From Calonectria ilicicola (lineage: Eukaryota > Ascomycota > Sordariomycetes > Hypocreales > Nectriaceae), in assembly GCA_020809705.1 (NCBI GenBank), contig CP085827.1:5518001-5582000 (forward strand): a stretch of 64,000 nucleotides of DNA, written 5' to 3'. The position numbers and the translations under genes were made by a program. The notes beneath the pieces were generated by a model. The model did not search any database. It was given only the letters and a program-made list of their open reading frames with translations, and was not told the origin of the DNA. Below, in pieces: positions 21,671 to 32,107 of the stretch (position 1 is the stretch's first letter; each line of letters starts with the position of its first letter).

Positions 21671-23797
21671 ATGAGCGGGACATCATTTCTTGGCCCCATT
21701 CACGGTCGCAATATCTTTGCTGGGTTTACTGTCACCGGTGGAATTGTCAACATTCACCCGCCCCCTGGTCTGTTCTAAGAAGGTTTTTCTATTTTGTCTG
21801 ATCTAGCTAACGCCGTAGTTCTTGAAAGACCGACCTGATACACCTCCGAATCCGTCATCGACCAGCGTCCCTTTTAGCCGTGACCCAAACTTCGTCCCGC
21901 GTGGTGACATCCTCGACACCATCCATAAGCTATGCTCTCAGCCTGCAGGACGTGCAGCACTTGTTGGCTTAGGGGGAGTTGGGTAGGATTTAAAATGAAT
22001 AGAAGAAACTTCTGCTGACACGAGAGCAGAAAGTCACAATTGGCCATTGAATACGCCTATCAATTGAAAGATCGAAATGATAATGGAGAACAACAAACAT
22101 GGGTATTTTGGGTCTATGCTAGTACAATCACAAGGATCGAAGAATCCTTTAAGGCTATTGCAAATGTAGCAAAGGTTTCTAGTAGGGACCAGCCAAATGC
22201 TAATATCAAGGAGCTTGTCTATGGCTGGCTTAGTAATGAAGCTAAAGGAAGTTGGTGTATCATACTAGACAGTGCTAATGACTACAACGTGTTGTTCAGC
22301 AAAGATAACCCAGATAACCGGCCACTAGCATCATATCTACCACAAAGTCGAAACGGATCAATTCTTATTACTACACGAAATCGGGACTTGGCCTACAGGC
22401 TGACTGGCAACCACCAATCTATTATTAAAGTTAATGCGATGATTGAGAAAGATGCCTTAAAGCTCCTGGAGAACAGATTGGGGCAGGTTTCAACAGCGAG
22501 CACAGCCGCAAATCTTGTCCAGGCGCTTGAATATATCCCGCTCGCTATCAGTCAAGCCGCTGCTTATATACAAGCAAGATCACCACGAATTACAATAGAT
22601 AAATATCTAGCTGAATTTCGAGACAGCGAGAAAAAGAGAATTCGGCTTCTAGACTACAATACCGGGGACATTCGACAGGATGAAGGAGCATCTAACACCA
22701 TCCTTACAACATGGCAAATATCATTCATCTATATCAGCTCCAAGAGACATTCTACAGCAGATCTACTCTCGCTGATAAGTTTCTTTAATCAACAAGGAAT
22801 ACCAGAATGGCTACTTAAGTCATCTAGAGAAATAGTTAATAATACAAAGCAAAGTCAGACTGAGAGCACAGATTCAGAGTCTGAAAATGATCATAATGCA
22901 GATTATGAGTTTGAAGAGGATATAAAGACCTTAATAGACTTTTCTCTAATTATCGTCACGAAAGAGAATACGTTTGAAATGCATGGGCTTGTGCAATTAT
23001 CAATAAGAAAATGGCTAGGTACCAGTTCTTATGAGATATATAAGGAAAGGTATATTATTTTAATGAACAAATGGTTTCTAAGTGGGCAATATGAAACATG
23101 GAATGATTGCAAATTTCTATTTCCACATATTGAAGAAGCAGTCAATAATAGGCCAAAGGATAAAGATATTAAAGAGATATGGGCAAATCTTCTACAAAGA
23201 GGCGGGTGGTATGCATTTTTACAAGGGATATATAGAACGGCAGAAGATATGCTTTATAAGGCAAAAAGGGTACAAGAAAAAGGATTAGGTATCGAAGATA
23301 CGGCGACTCTAGTAACTACATCGTATCTTGCATCAACATATAGGAACCAAGGCCGATGGGAAGAGGCAGAGAAGCTAGACGTGCAAGTAATGGAGACGAG
23401 CAAGACCAAGCTAGGAGTTGACCATCCCTCTACACTGACCAGTATGGCCAATCTTGCATCAACACTTTGGAACCAAGGCCGATGGGAAGAGGCAGAGAAG
23501 CTAGAGGTGCAAGTAATGGAGACTCGCAAGACCAAGCTAGGAGTTGATCATCCCAACACCTTGACTAGTATGCATAATCTGGCCTTCACTTGGCATGCTG
23601 TTGGGAGGTCAGGTGATGCAATAACTTTGATGCAACAGTGCATTGCTCTTAAACAAGGAAGACTCGGCCTAGACCACCTTGACACAGCATCTTCACTTGC
23701 AGCTTTGGCCACTTGGGAACAAGAGGAAGTTGACCGAAAAGCATTAAACTGTAATTTTAGCCATGGTCAAAATCGGATTGGCCAAGAGAAGGAATAA
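21671..23797 (+). CDS. NB-ARC/TPR NLR-type receptor with short glycine-rich N-terminal motif
   Basis: Three exons (21671-21767, 21829-21982, 22030-23797; introns 61 and 47 nt) give 672 aa. The second junction rebuilds the P-loop GLGGVGKSQ at about residues 79-87. The NTPase continues with WCIILDSAND (Walker B), ILITTRNRD (sensor) and LEYIPLAISQAAAY (GLPL-like). A winged-helix part and an acidic insertion follow. The C-terminus has tetratricopeptide repeats of 42 residues (about 430-600), of which two are almost identical. Before the NTPase there is only a 32-residue leader rich in Gly, Asn and beta-formers (IHGRNIFAGFTVTGGIVNIH). Fungal NLRs of this architecture act in non-self recognition and regulated cell death; the ligand is unknown. 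It lies between two LTR-B copies and two broken paralogous genes. Confidence 0.85.
23336..23587 (+). repeat. 126-bp tandem TPR-coding repeat
   Basis: Two adjacent 126-nt units inside the NLR gene (phrases such as GAACCAAGGCCGATGGGAAG recur exactly 126 nt apart). A third, diverged unit follows. Near-identity at the DNA level shows recent concerted evolution of the recognition repeats. Confidence 0.85.
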
Positions 23798-23897
23798 GCT
23801 TGAAATATTAAGTGCAACTGACTATAATTGTCACTAAATATTAATTGTAACGAAAAGTGTTTTTGATTACTCAAATAGGTACTATCTGGCACTCCCT

Positions 23898-24112
23898 TGC
23901 AAAGATGTGGGACCAAGAGGACCAATCAAGCACGCATACCGAATGTGTACTAGCGCAAGACGCTATAGGGCAAGGACGCCCACAACAGTATCATGTAGTG
24001 AGCGCAGGCGAACGATTCTACAGTTCGTCAAGTTGAAGTCTTGGTAATAAGAACAGAGGTCTATTGCGGTCCCATTCGTACTTCACCCCAGTCGTGAATC
24101 CAGTTCGTTACA
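23898..24112 (-). repeat. LTR family B, copy 3 (minus orientation)
   Basis: 215 bp, starts TGCAAAG (TGTAAAG in the other copy) and ends CGTTACA. The flanks TCCCT and TATTA do not match. Same orientation as copy 2 and opposite to copy 4, 414 bp away. Confidence 0.9.
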
Positions 24113-24526
24113 TATTATTACGAATAAGAAAGGCTGGGATAGTGTAGTTGGTTGTGCGGTGTGGTTGCTGCGGCCTCTTGATCCTCCATGTCAGTGCGGA
24201 GGGGTGGACACGTCCGCTCATGAAGAACCATTGTCCTTTCCAATCTTCAGAAAGGACATTCTGATCGGAAATATAAATATTCAAACTGAGATTAATATAA
24301 GGGCAGGTATTGCCCTGTCTGGGCTGAGATTGAAAGAGAGCATACTCAGGCACGAGAAGCCATGCAGGCAGAGGAAGATAAATACAAGCAATAGCTTCAG
24401 CGTTTAAACCCTTGATATACTACTGATTTTAGGATGCAAAGTAATTTAGGCTGTTTGGCTAAATAAAACACATCAAAGACATCTTGCTGCCAATAGTTCT
24501 TAGACTAATATACTAGCTCTGCTAGG

Positions 24527-24741
24527 TGTAACGAACTGGATTCACGACTAGGGTGAAGCACGAATGGGACCGCAATAGACCTCTGTTCTTATTACCAAGA
24601 CTTCAACTTGACGAACTGTAGAATCGTTCGCCTGCGCTCACTACATGATACTGTTGTGGGCGTCCTTGCCCTATAGCGTCTTGCGCTAGTACACATTCGG
24701 TATGCGTGCTTGATTGGTCCTCTTGGTCCCACATCTTTACA
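24527..24741 (+). repeat. LTR family B, copy 4 (plus orientation)
   Basis: 215 bp, TGTAACGAACTGG...CATCTTTACA. The flanks CTAGG and GAAGA do not match. Its right edge coincides with the abrupt 3' end of the second unknown-gene paralogue. Confidence 0.9.
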
Positions 24742-25723
24742 GAAGATTTCTTGGTTGGAGATTTGAATATGGATCTTGTAGCTGTAAAACTGGATTATGG
24801 TTTGGTAGGAGATGCTATATTGGATCCGGATGTAGGTGGTGTGCTCTTGTCTGGGAATGTCCAAGAATTGGGCATAATGATAAAGATGTAGTCCTTCTTG
24901 TTGGAGGGAGGATTAATTATAAGATAATGGTTAAGCAGGCTAGCTACTTTACCTATATAAGTAAAGGGAATACTGGGAACAAATTGTGTTTCCTTCCTTT
25001 TCGCTATCTTCTTATAGAGGAGAGAGAATGGTAAAGTGTGGATAGGAAATAAGATAAACACTTGAAAGGGGTGAAAGCCTTTGAATGGACTTTTTGTTGG
25101 TTTACCTGGAATAATGTAAGTGTAGCACTGGATGAACACGTAGTATTTGAGTTGTGTGTCATCAAATAGCAGGACGGAGTCTCTGACCAAGTGAGTTTGA
25201 CCTATCCCAATAACTTACCCAGTAAATAAAACAGATAGTAGAACAAGTGGAAAGCCCTCGCAATTTGAGAGAACTCTCGCACCAGTTCTACTCAGAATCC
25301 ATACTAGTGATCAGTACAATGGCTAAAGGCTGAAATAAGAAGCTGAGGTGAAATTACTTATGGCTAGTATCCATGGTCGCGGATAAGAACAACTGGAGCC
25401 TTGTAAACTTCTCCATCGTCATCTTCATCCGAAAAAATATCAGGTTCTCGTATGACCCATTGCAGCACATAGGGATGCACCTTGCCAGTAAAGTGGAACC
25501 ACTGGCTCTCCTACTATAACCTAATAATCTACTAGTTATAGACAGAGATGTTAATACTGAAATAAATTGGGACTGGATTAGGGACCCGGTGATCGTGGGG
25601 GCGCAGTAAGGAGTACTCAGGTAAGGTTATAAAGGGAAGAGGCACAAGAAAAACCCTAACAACAGCTTCAATATTGAGGCTTTTCAAAAGATATTGTTCT
25701 AATAATACAAAGCAGGTTGGCAT
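24742..25723 (-). pseudogene. unknown protein, paralogue 2, AT-biased and truncated
   Basis: The block at 25190-24860 parallels the conserved block of the gene at 20354-21474. FKGFHPFQVFILFPIHTLPF matches FKGFHPFRVFILFPIHALPF, and KKDYIFIIMPN matches ENDYVFIIVPD. Most differences are of the G-to-A/C-to-T kind (for example acidic residues replaced by Lys). Likely upstream exons at 25502-25370 (FHFTGKVHPYVLQWVI, IFSDEDDDGEVYKAPVV) and 25723-25532 belong to the same gene. The Ser/Pro/Lys-rich tail and nuclear-type end are missing because the sequence stops at an LTR-B copy. Family not recognised. Non-functional. Confidence 0.55.
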
Positions 25724-26929
25724 ATCTGGTTAATTAAAAAAGAATATGATTATGTTATTACCAAGACCTTTCTAATTGTCGTAGGGCTTACGTAAGGATA
25801 TAGTGGCAGTAGAGGTAGAAGTTGAGGTGGAGTTTAGGGCAGAATTGATACGATAACGTAGGGGGTTCAGTATATGTAGAAGGAAAGATGATTCTCATTG
25901 TTGTTTGCTCCCAGCAGTAGCCCTTAAAGGGCTACTGTGGTCACGGGTCCCACGTGACCCCCTTTCTGCATCATGGACCAGACGTACTAGGGTTTGTGAG
26001 CTCTATGACTAGGGATAACCCACATATACCTTTTTCAGAAGGCGGCTCCAGCTTAGACGGGCCAGATAGAGCGAGGCGGTTGCGTGGTCTTCGGGTTCAA
26101 CTTTCGGATGTTTGTGCCAAGGAAGATGTGGGCTATATAGCTCTCACAACAGTTCCAACGAAAGGCGACGACAACCAGGCCAGAGAAGAGAACCATCTTC
26201 TGCCCCAATTTCCCAAAGGCAGGGAATATCATTAGAATTGGCTAGTTATTTTCGGAACTGCAAGCCACACATTACAAAAGTTTATTAAAAATCGGTTGTC
26301 TGTTCAGCCTCTTAAACCCACATAGCCTGAAGCAGCGCGGCTACTTTATACTATTTCTGTGGCATGCATCAGTGGTCCATGATGGAAGTTGTGGGTTGGA
26401 CCTTCGAGTTGGGGGACAGTAACTAAATGTAGAAACTGATAGATAATAGGACCATCCTCCCCACTTCTGCATCAAGATTCGCTAATTTATCCTCATTCAC
26501 GATGTGTGGAAAAATTAAATCAGATCAGAAATTAAGAAAAGAGCCTAGGTAGTAGCAAACATCTGAATCTATCTTCGCCCGCATAACGGACGATCGGCTC
26601 TCAGGCTGATATCGCCAATAAGGGCTTTGACAAGCCCAAGTCCGCCTCAACTAAGTTTGCGCCAGCACGATTGGTAACGTATTTGCGGACTCCGCTACTC
26701 GGGCGGAGAAGTCATTTCCGAAACATTGTGGAGTACAAGGTTGGGAATGCGAAAGCGAGATAGTTGACAACAAAGGTCTGGGTTCGGTATGTAAGACCCG
26801 AAGACTGGCGTACACTTTCTGTAGAGACATTCACCCGCCCTTCTCTCCGAATTCTATTTAATTCACGCAACAGAACCCTTTCCGACTGACAACAGACAGC
26901 AACCAAACTAAACCAACCATATCTTTGTA
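25724..26929. other. intergenic, no gene supported
   Basis: Contains a near-perfect hairpin (CAGTAGCCCTTAAAGGGCTACTG, minus one symmetry break) at about 25915-25937 followed by GTCACGGGTCCCACGTGAC. These might be the worn end of an inverted-repeat element, but I find no partner. Confidence 0.4.
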
Positions 26930-27925
26930 ATGGTCACAATGAAGGCATGGCAATATGCAAACATCCGGGATGGCCTCGAAGAGTCTCTCAACATGAACCC
27001 CTCCGCGCTTGCGCCATCCAAATCATCCCTCTCAAAGGCAGAAATTCTCGTGGAAGTCATTGCCACTGGCCTCAATCCCGCCGATTACAAGCTTCCAGAG
27101 ATCGGCTTGATAAGAAGACTCCTGATAAAAAAGCCCGCAACGCCGGGGCTAGACTTTTGCGGACGCGTTGTAGCTACTCATGATTCCGACCAGGCCTTTC
27201 ACGAAGGACAACTTGTTTTCGGGGCGCTTCCTCCCTTGTTCAAGTATGGCACTCTCAGCCAACTCACAATTGTTCCTGTGTCCCAGTGCACTACGCTGCC
27301 GCAGGGCGTTGATCCGAACCTAGCAGCGGCGGTGGGTACAGCTGGCTTAGCAGCTTACCAGTCCCTCCTGCTTGGCAGTCCCAAGGAAGGATCCAAAGTC
27401 TTCATTAATGGAGGCAGTGGCGGCACAGGCACTTTTGGTATACAATTCGCAAAGGCCCTGGGCGCCCACGTCACTACCACATGCTCCACGGCGAATGTCG
27501 ATCTATGTCAGCAGTTGGGCGCGGACAGCGTTCTGGATTATAGGCAGACAGATGTCATTTCCGAACTAGAGAAGGGGGGCCAAGTCTTTGATCTCGTAAT
27601 CGACAATATTGGCACTCCAGACCTGTACGAGAGAAGTCACCTCTATCTCAAACCCGACGGGAAATTCTTGACGGTTCATTTCGATCTTTCATCTATCCGG
27701 AGGTTGTTACAGCCAGCATGGTTGGGAGGCGGACTCAGGCAATTCATCATCGTGGCCGTCAAGACTAAAACTGAAGACTTGGCACAGATCGGACAATGGC
27801 TAAAGAATGGCAAGGTGAAACCAGTTGTCGAGATGTTGGAATGGGAGGATGTACCGAAGGCATATGCAAGGATCAAGTCGGGACATACGGTCGGGAAGAT
27901 TGCCATCCGCGTTCCAAATTTGTGA
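26930..27925 (+). CDS. zinc-independent MDR oxidoreductase (quinone oxidoreductase-like)
   Basis: 331-aa single-exon medium-chain dehydrogenase/reductase. The N-terminal GroES-like half has VEVIATGLNPADYKLPEIG and GLDFCGRVV. The nucleotide-binding half begins near residue 160 with INGGSGGTGTFGIQFAKALG, the NAD(P)H-binding AxxGxxG-type motif. The zinc-binding Cys/His set of true alcohol dehydrogenases is absent, so it should be an NADPH-dependent enone or quinone reductase. The end VEMLEWEDVPKAYARIKSGH is the usual MDR C-terminus. Full length, cytosolic. A second ATG three codons in (MKAWQY) is an equally good start. Confidence 0.92.
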   Translation: MVTMKAWQYANIRDGLEESLNMNPSALAPSKSSLSKAEILVEVIATGLNPADYKLPEIGLIRRLLIKKPATPGLDFCGRVVATHDSDQAFHEGQLVFGALPPLFKYGTLSQLTIVPVSQCTTLPQGVDPNLAAAVGTAGLAAYQSLLLGSPKEGSKVFINGGSGGTGTFGIQFAKALGAHVTTTCSTANVDLCQQLGADSVLDYRQTDVISELEKGGQVFDLVIDNIGTPDLYERSHLYLKPDGKFLTVHFDLSSIRRLLQPAWLGGGLRQFIIVAVKTKTEDLAQIGQWLKNGKVKPVVEMLEWEDVPKAYARIKSGHTVGKIAIRVPNL

Positions 27926-28206
27926 TTTTAAATCTCTAGGAGAACTTAATAGCTCAGCTTCAAATCAAAGTTCAGGACATATAGAACTTCACCGATGCTC
28001 GCTTCCCATGCTTAAAATCTGCGCTAGGATACTGAAGTGCCACACAGGAGCCATACAGATTTGCTGCGTAGTCCCAGAAAACAGCGCATTAGGCTGTACC
28101 ACAAATTTTCTCTCGCACTCTTAAAAAGGTCTATTTGTTCAAGAAGTTGTTCAGACCCAAAGCACATTGAGCTATCACGGTCCTATATTGGATGTAAAGA
28201 CCACCT

Positions 28207-28602
28207 TTATTTCCCCTTTTTAGCGTATTCTTCATCCGTGACTGCTCCATGCCAGGTAGTATTTCCCAATCCAATCACTAGATGTGTCATTAAGCTACCA
28301 TCATCAGCACCATGCCAATGCGTGGTACCCGCCTGCGCCCAAATGACATCTCCGGCTTCAATACGCTTCGGAACACCTCCCTGATCGCAAATCCAACCGG
28401 TACCGCTAAGAACCCTCAGCAGCTGTCCCTGCTCGTGTGTGTGCCAGAATGTACGGGCACATGGCGTGAAAGTCACGTTGGCAATAGTGGCGCCTTTCTC
28501 TCCATGAATAAAGTCAAGAAAAACATCTCCAGTAAAGGTCTCTGTGACCTTTACGGTTTTCTGTGAGCTTTGGGAAGCACGAAAGACAAGTGTTTCGGGC
28601 AT
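28207..28602 (-). CDS. small single-domain cupin
   Basis: 131 aa, one exon. Cupin motif 1 is HTHEQGQLLRVLSGTGW (His54, His56, Gln60 in place of the usual Glu) and motif 2 includes PKRIEAGDVIWAQAGTTHWHG (His95/His97). So one metal ion, likely Mn, Fe or Zn, can be bound by three His and Gln. Proteins of this size and the GQ variant include small detoxifying or isomerase-type cupins related to the tetrameric bacterial cupin lyases. No substrate can be assigned. Full length, no signal peptide. Confidence 0.9.
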   Translation of the reverse strand: MPETLVFRASQSSQKTVKVTETFTGDVFLDFIHGEKGATIANVTFTPCARTFWHTHEQGQLLRVLSGTGWICDQGGVPKRIEAGDVIWAQAGTTHWHGADDGSLMTHLVIGLGNTTWHGAVTDEEYAKKGK

Positions 28603-29893
28603 TTTGTTTTTGGGTCGCTGATTGCGTTGAGTATGGTGGTGAGAGCTGATAGCGACTGTCGCTCGAGGGGCAATGTGAAAAATGCTCTTCGATATGTCCG
28701 ATGAAGCGAAAGTAGACCGAGCACGAATTGGCCAAGCGTATCAATTATATATGCCAAAATCACAAACAGCAGTGCATATGAGGGGAAGGTGGAGACGCTG
28801 AAGTACAGTCCTTTGGGCTTAAGTAGTTTGTGTGTGCAAATGTCTACACAATGTCATCCCGCGCTTCGAGCCCGAAAGGCTTGCTTTTAATCGGCCCGGC
28901 ACGATTACACTGTTGCAGCTAACTGCGCCCATTCTTGCATACGGGGTCCGTTTGTAGGAAGAGTGGGGACAGAGCTAGCCTCACTGATCACCATCATGTT
29001 GGCCCTACGGCATGTTCTCAGACGTCACCCTGACTGATCGCAAAGTACGCAATCGTATCCAATATGCCGGCATTAGATTAACTCCGGTGGATGGTGATAG
29101 TGGTATCAAAAGGCTAGCTTCGTACAATGACATCATCCACGAGCTAGAAAACGGACGATAAAAGCACCCCATGGTCCAAACGACAATACTCAATGAGGTA
29201 GTCAAGATAAGATCCCCAAATTGGCATCCCCATACATTACATTCACTCTGATATGCGCTAGAAAGAGCACCTATCCGTGTATTTATCCAGAATTGTGGAA
29301 TGTTGCATTAGCGTTATAGACTCAACTTCCTCGCACTTAACGGAACATTGAGTACTTCCTCGTGGATCCAGAGTCCTATGCTTAACTAACAACATGTTTA
29401 TCCCTCATACAAGTAGGTCGAAAGCCCGAGGCCTTGCCTTCTAGACATGTGGATTTTAACAGTCATCGCAGTTTAATTCCATAATTAAACCGGGTTTTCT
29501 GTGTGCGGAGAAAGGAATTGTTGGCTTGTTGCAGTGGGCTCAAGAAATAGGAACAATCATGTATTAGTGGCTGTTGTTCTCATATGGGTCTTGTCAAACT
29601 CCGCAAAAGTTTAAGTGGCAGAAATTAGTCAATGGAGCAAGTGGATATGAGGTTCTCGCCACTTATACCATGAGCCGTCGATGGTTGTCCTCAATCCAGC
29701 ACGATGTTGACCTCTTAACTACATCCTGCCAGCATCAGCTTCAGCTCGGTAGTAGTTCACAGAGTCCATGAATCGACTCATTTATCGTGGACCCATTACC
29801 TCGAACGACCAGTAGTAAAAGCTTGAAGGTTCAAGAGCCCACCACTGTACATTCAAGACGGCCCCCGTGTTTTCCGGCAACTCGGCACAGGTT
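28603..29893. other. intergenic with one short coding-like fragment
   Basis: Promoter of the cupin (TATATAT near 28745) and otherwise unremarkable sequence apart from the fragment at 29012-29161. Confidence 0.5.
29012..29161 (+). CDS. 49-codon coding-like fragment, unknown
   Basis: ATG to TAA, 49 aa, with protein-like composition (LTPVDGDSGIKRL, YNDIIHELENG). It may be a small gene or the remnant of a larger one. I do not recognise it, and no neighbouring exon was found. Confidence 0.25.
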   Translation: MFSDVTLTDRKVRNRIQYAGIRLTPVDGDSGIKRLASYNDIIHELENGR

Positions 29894-29895
29894 TA

Positions 29896-29978
29896 CGGAG
29901 GTTGACGCTTGAAGTAATGTTAGTTCAGACCCACCCGACAGGGGGGTCAGAGAGGTCACTTTTCAAGCCTCCAATGTC
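29896..29978 (+). repeat. left terminal inverted repeat
   Basis: Starts CGGAGGTTGACGCTTG. 69 bp are identical to the right end, then a 2-bp mismatch and 12 more identical bases. Confidence 0.93.
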
Positions 29979-29997
29979 CCTTCCAATTGAGCTCTAG

Positions 29998-31227
29998 CTA
30001 CCACTTAGTATAGCCACCGCCAGCATCTTTGACATCCTGACAACGCTGGGGCATCTCTGCAAGTAGCTCCTCCAAATAGTCATCTGTAACTGCCTTATCC
30101 TAGGCTTCTATAACTACCTCTCTAAGCTGATCGTATGACATATGCTCCGGGAAGTGCTTATTAATATAGTTCTTTATCTTATTCCACACCTTCTTAATAG
30201 GGTTCAAATCAGGTGAAAAAGGCGGCCATTTGATAACCCGGATACCTCTTAACTGTAGCTCCATAAGTATTTTAGCAGCTATATGAGCTGGAGCATTGTC
30301 ATGCATGAAAAATATCCTGCTTTCTGGATGGAGGTAATGCTAGCCTTCTACAATAGGTACAATGTGTTGCGAATAGCTGACCTTATTGATGGTACCCCAA
30401 TCTTTCTCCCAAAAGACCCTAGGCCCCTTGCCCAAGAGCCCGGAAAAGTAGCCCCAAAACATCCAGCCCTTCTTCCGCTGGAAGCGCTCTACGATATAGG
30501 TTAGATCTAGCTCTTCACCTAGCTTCTATATAACCCATATACAGGTATACCTTCCTCCTATTACCTACATCTCATCAAACCATAAAATCAACCTCCAATC
30601 CACAATTATCCAGCTAAGATACTCCTCTGCCCATGTAAGCCGGATCTACTGGGTGCGTTCCGTTAGTGGTGGCTTTCGCAATGCAATATATCTCTTATAT
30701 CCAAGCCGGCGGAGTGTGGTCCGGATCGCCCCTTCAGAGCAATTCCAATTAAGAGCATCAGGGATCTTCTTAAAGGCCATGCGGCGACCAATCCACAAGG
30801 CCATAATAAACTCTATCAGTTCTACCTCCTATAAAGATATAAGCAAGGGCAGCCAACCTAACCGATAATAAGGGGTTGCTTGCATTATCACAGCGTATTG
30901 GACTTGCCGAATGGATATATAATAATGTGTTGCAATTCGCGGGTAAGACCAGCCGGCCCTAAACAGGGCTCTGACCTCAATCCGTTCATCGCGGCTAAGG
31001 TCACTACGACGGGTGTGTCGTACAGGCTGCGGCAACAGGGTTCGCAGTGGCTGCCGCAGCTGTTGCAATAGCTGCTCGTGCTGCTGTTGAAGGGACTGCT
31101 GCAGAACGCGCTGTTGCTCAAGAAGCTGCTGGGTTAGCTCTAGCTGCTGCTGCTGCTGCCGCTGCTGGGCCTCAATAAACAGCTGGATCTGGTCCAGCTG
31201 CTGCTGTAGCTGCTGTGAGATATCCAT
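29998..31227 (-). pseudogene. transposase (DDE superfamily) broken by six TAG codons
   Basis: One frame runs from an ATG at 31227 to a final TAG at 29998, about 409 codons. The first ~90 residues are an unusual Gln-rich coiled coil. They are followed by a helix-turn-helix (RDERIEVRALFRAGWSYPRI), a Trp-rich catalytic core with LWFDEM (first Asp), MHDNAPAH (second Asp) and SPDLNPIKKVW. The third acidic residue expected 34 residues after the second Asp is Lys, so DD34E has become DD34K. Six internal stops are all TAG, at positions where CAG or TGG would be expected. Every change fits CpA-to-TpA mutation. No activity is possible. Confidence 0.9.
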
Positions 31228-31280
31228 CTTGATTGGGGTTAAAGGCGGTGCAAGGCGCGTTACGTGTTGAGAGGTGTAGA

Positions 31281-31363
31281 GACATTGGAGGCCAGAAAAG
31301 TGACCTCTCTGACCCCCCTGTCGGGTGGGTCTGAACTAACATTACTTCAAGCGTCAACCTCCG
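31281..31363 (-). repeat. right terminal inverted repeat
   Basis: Reverse complement of the left repeat, ending CAAGCGTCAACCTCCG next to the TA duplication. Confidence 0.93.
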
Positions 31364-32107
31364 TAGGCGGCTAAAGTGACTCGGGCCGTCTACTGCCCCA
31401 TGCCAATTTGGGGTAAGGCCTGGCAGGGCTGGGGCGTTTTCGCACGGACCTGGTCTAAATGTCAGCACCTTGCAGATATCCTTGCACGGAGCGATAAGTC
31501 CGGGCAGCTGACGTGCCAAACCCATTTCGAGAGGGGATTGAGGATGAATTGGTACGAAATTCGGCATAATATGACTGCAACCTTTGGCATATAGGGATAA
31601 ATTCAAATAAAAGATGTATGCGAAAACGGGCAAGGAAAATGTCAATCAACATAAGGTCTAGGCATGTTGCATAGTTAGACGACTGCCTCATCATCTCCCC
31701 CACTCGGCTAGAACGCTGGAATATCGGGATGTAAGGGATTAAGTCAATCAACCGAGCCGACTCTTTTCCTTTGCCACTAAATAAATTGAACCAATTCAAC
31801 TCATAAAGATCACTTGCTATTTAGTCTTTATCTCTATATGCCTCGTTGAGATGTTTTCTAGGTCACCTTGATTACCCTATAGCTTCTTGGAAGAATAAGA
31901 GAAAGCAGCCTCAAAGATAGACTTCTGGTTGTCTCCAAGGTGTTTCGTGTTTTTATGATGCCAAAGCGAGGTGAGTCTGCTTTAGGCTTAGAACCCATGA
32001 AAAATCACATTATCATAGAAATAAATGTTTTATCAAGCCAACGTGCCGCGAATTGTTCGCTTCGCCTTCTTGCTCCACAAAATAAAATATTCTCTCCGTA
32101 AAGGACT
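31364..32107. other. intergenic, no gene supported
   Basis: Spacer between the transposon and the 3' end of the giant gene. Frames on both strands look like chance. Confidence 0.5.

Larger units (their letters stand above)
29896..31363 (-). mobile_element. Tc1/mariner-type DNA transposon, complete ends, inactive
   Basis: 1,468-bp element flanked by TA on both sides (29894-29895 and 31364-31365), the target duplication of the Tc1/mariner superfamily. The terminal inverted repeats are 83 bp with only two mismatches. The single minus-strand gene is a transposase with multiple stops. Intact ends mean it could still be mobilised if an active relative supplied the enzyme. Confidence 0.93.

Noticed and set aside
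20055..23898. A full LTR retrotransposon between LTR copies 2 and 3
   Set aside because: The enclosed sequence encodes an NLR and an unrelated gene, not gag/pol, and the outer flanks lack a target duplication.
25954..26235. 93-aa plus-strand protein
   Set aside because: No homology I can recognise, no splice logic, located in rearranged sequence beside a hairpin; treated as chance.
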